Part shown: one piece after another, positions 16,735-19,798 of the stretch | Position numbering within the stretch: the stretch's first letter is position 1 | Layout of the letters: each line of letters opens with the position of its first letter | DNA from: Discostella pseudostelligera | Lineage: Eukaryota; Bacillariophyta; Thalassiosirophyceae; Thalassiosirales; Thalassiosiraceae | Reading direction: 5' to 3' | NCBI GenBank assembly: GCA_036940085.1 | Contig: JALLBK010000160.1 | Coordinates: 1 to 19,798, forward strand | DNA: 19,798 nt | The notes under the pieces: model-generated | Told to the model about the DNA's origin: nothing | Seen by the model: the letters and a program-made list of their open reading frames with translations, nothing else | Database searches by the model: none | Position numbers and translations under genes: made by a program

Positions 16735-19700
16735 CCTCATGCTCCTTGTGCTCCTAGTCATACTCATACTCCTACACCACATGAATATTGAACATGAATG
16801 CTCATCCTACACCTACACATGCATGCTCCACCTTCTACTCCTACTCATATTCTCCTAAACATGCATGCTCCTCCTACTCATTATTCATGCTCCTAAACAT
16901 GCATGCTCCTTAACATGCATGCTCCAACTCATGTCCTTTTCCTACTCCTAACAGCACTACTCATGCTCATGCTCATGCTCATAATACACATGATGCTCAC
17001 ACTCATGCTACTAATCGCTCAGGCCTCATGCTCCTAATACTCAAGCTTCAAGCTGCTAATCATGAATCATCATGCTCCTACTCACATGCATGCTCATTCT
17101 AGAACTGATGCTCCTACTAGGACTCCTAGGACTCATCCATGATGCTAAAACTCATGCTCATGCTACTACTACACATGCATGATGCCCTTCCTCCTCCTCC
17201 TACTACTACTACTCATGCGATGCAGCATGCTCCTAGTCATGCATGCTGCTCTAGTACTCCTCCTAGCTACTCACCATGCTCCTACTTTTCATTCATGCTC
17301 CTTCTGCTCTCATGCATGCTCTTAGTACTCTAGCATGCTCCTACTTCATACTTCATACTCAACTTCCTACTTTACACTCAACTTCATACTCACTATGCAT
17401 CCTTCTGCTGGCCTCATGCATGCTCCTACTCTTCAGCATCATGCTTGTCCTGTGGTATGCATCATGACATGAATGCTCCTACTTCCTACTTCCTACTCAC
17501 TCTGCATGCTCCTACTCCCTACTCATGCATGCTCCTACTACTACTCTCATGCATTCTCCTACTCATGCTCATGCATTCTCCTACTACTACTCATGCATCA
17601 TGCTCCCACTCATGAGTGATGCATGCTCCTACTAGGAGCAGTACTCCTCATGCATGCTCCTACTCATCTCATGCATGCTCCTACTCATGTTCCTACTCCT
17701 CATATTCCTATCCATGCATGCTCCTACTACTCTTCTCATGCATGCTCCTACAACTCATGCTCGTACCTCTCATGCATGCTCCTACTCAGCAGCATGCTGC
17801 TCCTACTCAGCATGCTCCTGGTCTTCTTCATGCTCCTACTCATGATGGCACCAACTCATGCTCCTACTACTCTTGCATGCTCTTCCTACTCCTCGTAGTA
17901 GTACTCTCATGCTGCATGCTCCTCCTACTAGTACTACTAGTTGCTCATGCTCCTAGTAGTCCTAGTACTTTCCCTCACCATCATGCTTCTGCTGCTACTC
18001 ATCATCATGCTCCTCCTAGTACTCATCATGCTCCTACTCATGCATGTACTCATGCTCCTACTACTCATGCGTGCTGCCACTCATGCATACTGCTACTCAT
18101 GCATGCTCCTGAGCTACTACTCATGCATCCTCTACTCATGCTGCTCCTACTCATCATGCTCCTAGTACTACTGCTCCTACTCCTACTCATGCTCCTATTG
18201 CTCTCCTACCACTGCTCCAGCTGCTCCTACTCATGCTCCTAGCAATGCTCCTATTGCTCACTGCTCAGCAGCATCACCACTCACCACTCCTTGTCCTCAT
18301 GCTCCTCCTCAGCCTCATTCTCCTTCCTCAACACTGCTCCTCCTTGTGCTCCTGGTGGCTCCTGGTCCTGGTGCTGCTGCTCCTCTTCACCAAACCATCA
18401 CCATCACACAATGATCCATCACCATTCACCATGCTCCTCAGCATCACTGGTGCCCCTTTCATGCTGGCTGCAGCTCATCATCAGTTTGATCAATCTTCAG
18501 GTTGTATCATCACCATAACCCTCATCACAGCTCATCAACATCATACTCTTCCTACTCATGCATGCTGCATGCTCCTACTCCTACTTATGCTGCATGTTCC
18601 CCCTTGTCCTTGTGCTCTTACTCATGCCTGCTCATGCCTCGCTGGCTCCTACTCAGGCTCCTAGTACTCAGGCTCCTAGTCCTAGTACTCAGGCTCCTAG
18701 TACTCAGGCTCCTACTCATGCTCCTCCTATTCAACATGCTCCTAGTACTCATGGTGTTCCTACTCCTCATGTTCCTCTAATCATGCATGGTGCTCCTAGC
18801 ACCTACTCCTCATGCTCCTTTTACCCACACATGCCCCGACACTCCTCATGCTCCAAGAACTCATGTTTCTACTACTCATATTCTCCTGCTACTCATGCTC
18901 TCACTCTCATGCATGCTCCTAGTACTCATGCATGCTCTTCCTACTTCCTACTCATGCTCTCATGCATCCTCCTACTCATACTTGTCCTATGTTACTACTC
19001 ATGGTCTTATCACTATCTACTTCTGCGCCTACTCATGCTCCTCCTACTCACATGATGATGCTCCTCCTCATGCTCTCATGCATGCTCCTACTCATGCTCT
19101 CATGCATGATGCTCCTACTAATTGCTACTACCATACTGCTGCTACTGCTCTTACCGCCCATGCCAGCTCGTCATACTCATGCTCTCATGCATGCTCGTAA
19201 TCATACTCATGCATGATGATCTTCCTACTACTCATGCTCTCATGCATGCTCCCACACATGCATGCTCCTAAGAGTAGGGAGCATGCATGAGTAGGAGCAT
19301 CATGCAAGGGAGCTTGCAGGACGAGAGCAAAGAAGCATGCATGAGGAGAGCACAGTGAGCATGCATGATGAGTAGGAGCATGCATGAGAGCATCATGAGT
19401 AGGAGCTTGCATGAGAGCATCATGAGTGGAAGCATGAGGCATGTGAGTAGGAGGAGCATGCATGAGTAGTAGGAGCATCCTCATGAGTACTACTGGGAGC
19501 AAGGAACATGCATGAGGAGGAGGAGCATGCATAGGAGCATATGCATGACTAGGATGAGCATGAGTAAGTAGGTGCATAAGTAGGACATAGGACCATGGTG
19601 AGTAGGAGTGTGAGTGCTCCTACTCATGCTGCATTCACCTACTCTTGATTGCTCCTGCTTGTACTCATGCATACTAGTACTCATGATGATGCTCCTAGTA

Positions 19701-19735
19701 CACATGCAGCATGCTGGCCCTAGTACTAGTATCTA
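16735..19735. repeat. Degenerate satellite of CTCCTACT / CATGCATG blocks
   Basis: About 3 kb is built from a short unit whose commonest form is GCTCCTACTCATGCAT (16 bp). Variants differ by CTA insertions, CTCCTAGTACTCATG forms and loss of one CATG. The plus strand is C/T/A-rich with G almost only in GCATG or at AG, and nearly free of stop codons in the forward frames, so many long frames open by chance (His-Ala-Pro-Thr, Met-Leu-Leu or Cys-Ser-Tyr-Ser repeats); I do not regard these as genes. About 18240-18540 is more diverged (CACCATCA and CTCCTCAG words). From 19269 to 19616 the unit appears in reverse complement. The array appears to stop by about 19735. It resembles no named repeat that I can recall. 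Confidence 0.93.
19269..19616 (-). repeat. Inverted segment of the satellite
   Basis: Here the plus strand reads GAGTAGGAGCATGCATGAG, the reverse complement of the rest of the array. Both junctions are short inverted repeats: CATGCATGCTCC (19257-19268) against GGAGCATGCATG (19278-19289), and GAGTAGGAG (19600-19608) against CTCCTACTC (19617-19625). Inside, a 27-bp unit starting GCATGAGAGCATCATGAG is repeated in tandem from 19382. Confidence 0.9.
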
Positions 19736-19798
19736 CTCATGTGTGACATAGGCCAGTGGTTCACCCCTGGTTCCAGGTGTAACTTTGGTTCCAGGTGG
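19736..19798. repeat. Non-satellite edge with repeated TGGTTCCAGGTG
   Basis: The last 60 bases leave the satellite pattern. TGGTTCCAGGTG occurs at 19768-19779 and 19786-19797 (18-base period), preceded by GTGGTTCACCCCTGG, which partly mirrors it. This may be the start of a different repeat or a gene edge cut by the window end. Confidence 0.5.

Noticed and set aside
17616..18242. A 208-codon plus-strand frame of HAPT/CSYS/LLLL repeats inside the satellite
   Set aside because: It arises from a stop-poor tandem repeat; comparable frames exist in the other forward frames over the same bases, and composition follows the repeat and not any protein family.
18233..19216. Several overlapping plus-strand frames of 90-165 codons in the right part of the satellite
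   Set aside because: Same cause; they overlap each other in different frames and change repeat type whenever a unit has an indel.
19185..19577. A 130-codon minus-strand frame
   Set aside because: It sits in the inverted satellite segment and merely reproduces the stop-poor strand.
1..19798. tRNA, rRNA, CRISPR array or bacterial-type operon
   Set aside because: No cloverleaf, ribosomal RNA block or spaced direct-repeat array was seen; the satellite has no unique spacers of constant length, and the genes have introns and no operon layout.

Overview
The window is nuclear DNA from a eukaryote, most likely a stramenopile and plausibly a centric diatom. Genes are compact and have few, short GT-AG introns (about 70-120 bp). 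The proteins carry long Asp/Ser/Gly-rich low-complexity stretches. The CofD-like protein starts with what looks like a signal peptide followed by an SAF motif, as in plastid targeting of red-derived complex plastids. A flagellar axoneme gene (EFHC/Rib72 type) points to a lineage with a flagellated stage. No organism name can be proven from the sequence alone.

Layout. 1-1079: no convincing gene. 1080-2406 (possibly to 2534), minus: coiled-coil protein of unknown function with one clear intron. 2609-4531, plus: intact DM10/EF-hand protein (EFHC1/Rib72 family), transcribed divergently from the coiled-coil gene. 4584-7130, minus: NO66/MINA53-type JmjC ribosomal oxygenase, converging on the DM10 gene with 52 bp between stops. 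7228-10128: a complete but decayed PIF/Harbinger DNA transposon with 38-bp terminal inverted repeats, an AAT duplication, a DDE_4 transposase broken by one frameshift and a SANT/Myb-like partner broken by two. About 10137-10590: a second, MITE-like element with a Stowaway-like terminus. 10809-13001, plus: CofD/YvcK-family protein in two exons. 13145-16012, minus: Wee1-type kinase in three exons, converging on the CofD gene. 16013-16734: upstream region of the kinase. 16735 to about 19735: a 3-kb degenerate satellite built from CTCCTACT and CATGCATG blocks, which flips orientation for about 350 bp near its right end.

The host genes look like unrelated housekeeping or cell-biology genes (axoneme, ribosome hydroxylation, CofD-type metabolism, mitotic control) and form no pathway or operon. 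The two transposon ORFs do belong together: Harbinger elements need both the transposase and the Myb-like protein, and here both are frameshifted, so this copy cannot mobilise itself. I found no RNA gene, CRISPR array or clearly new multi-gene system. The least explained structure is the satellite and its inverted segment.
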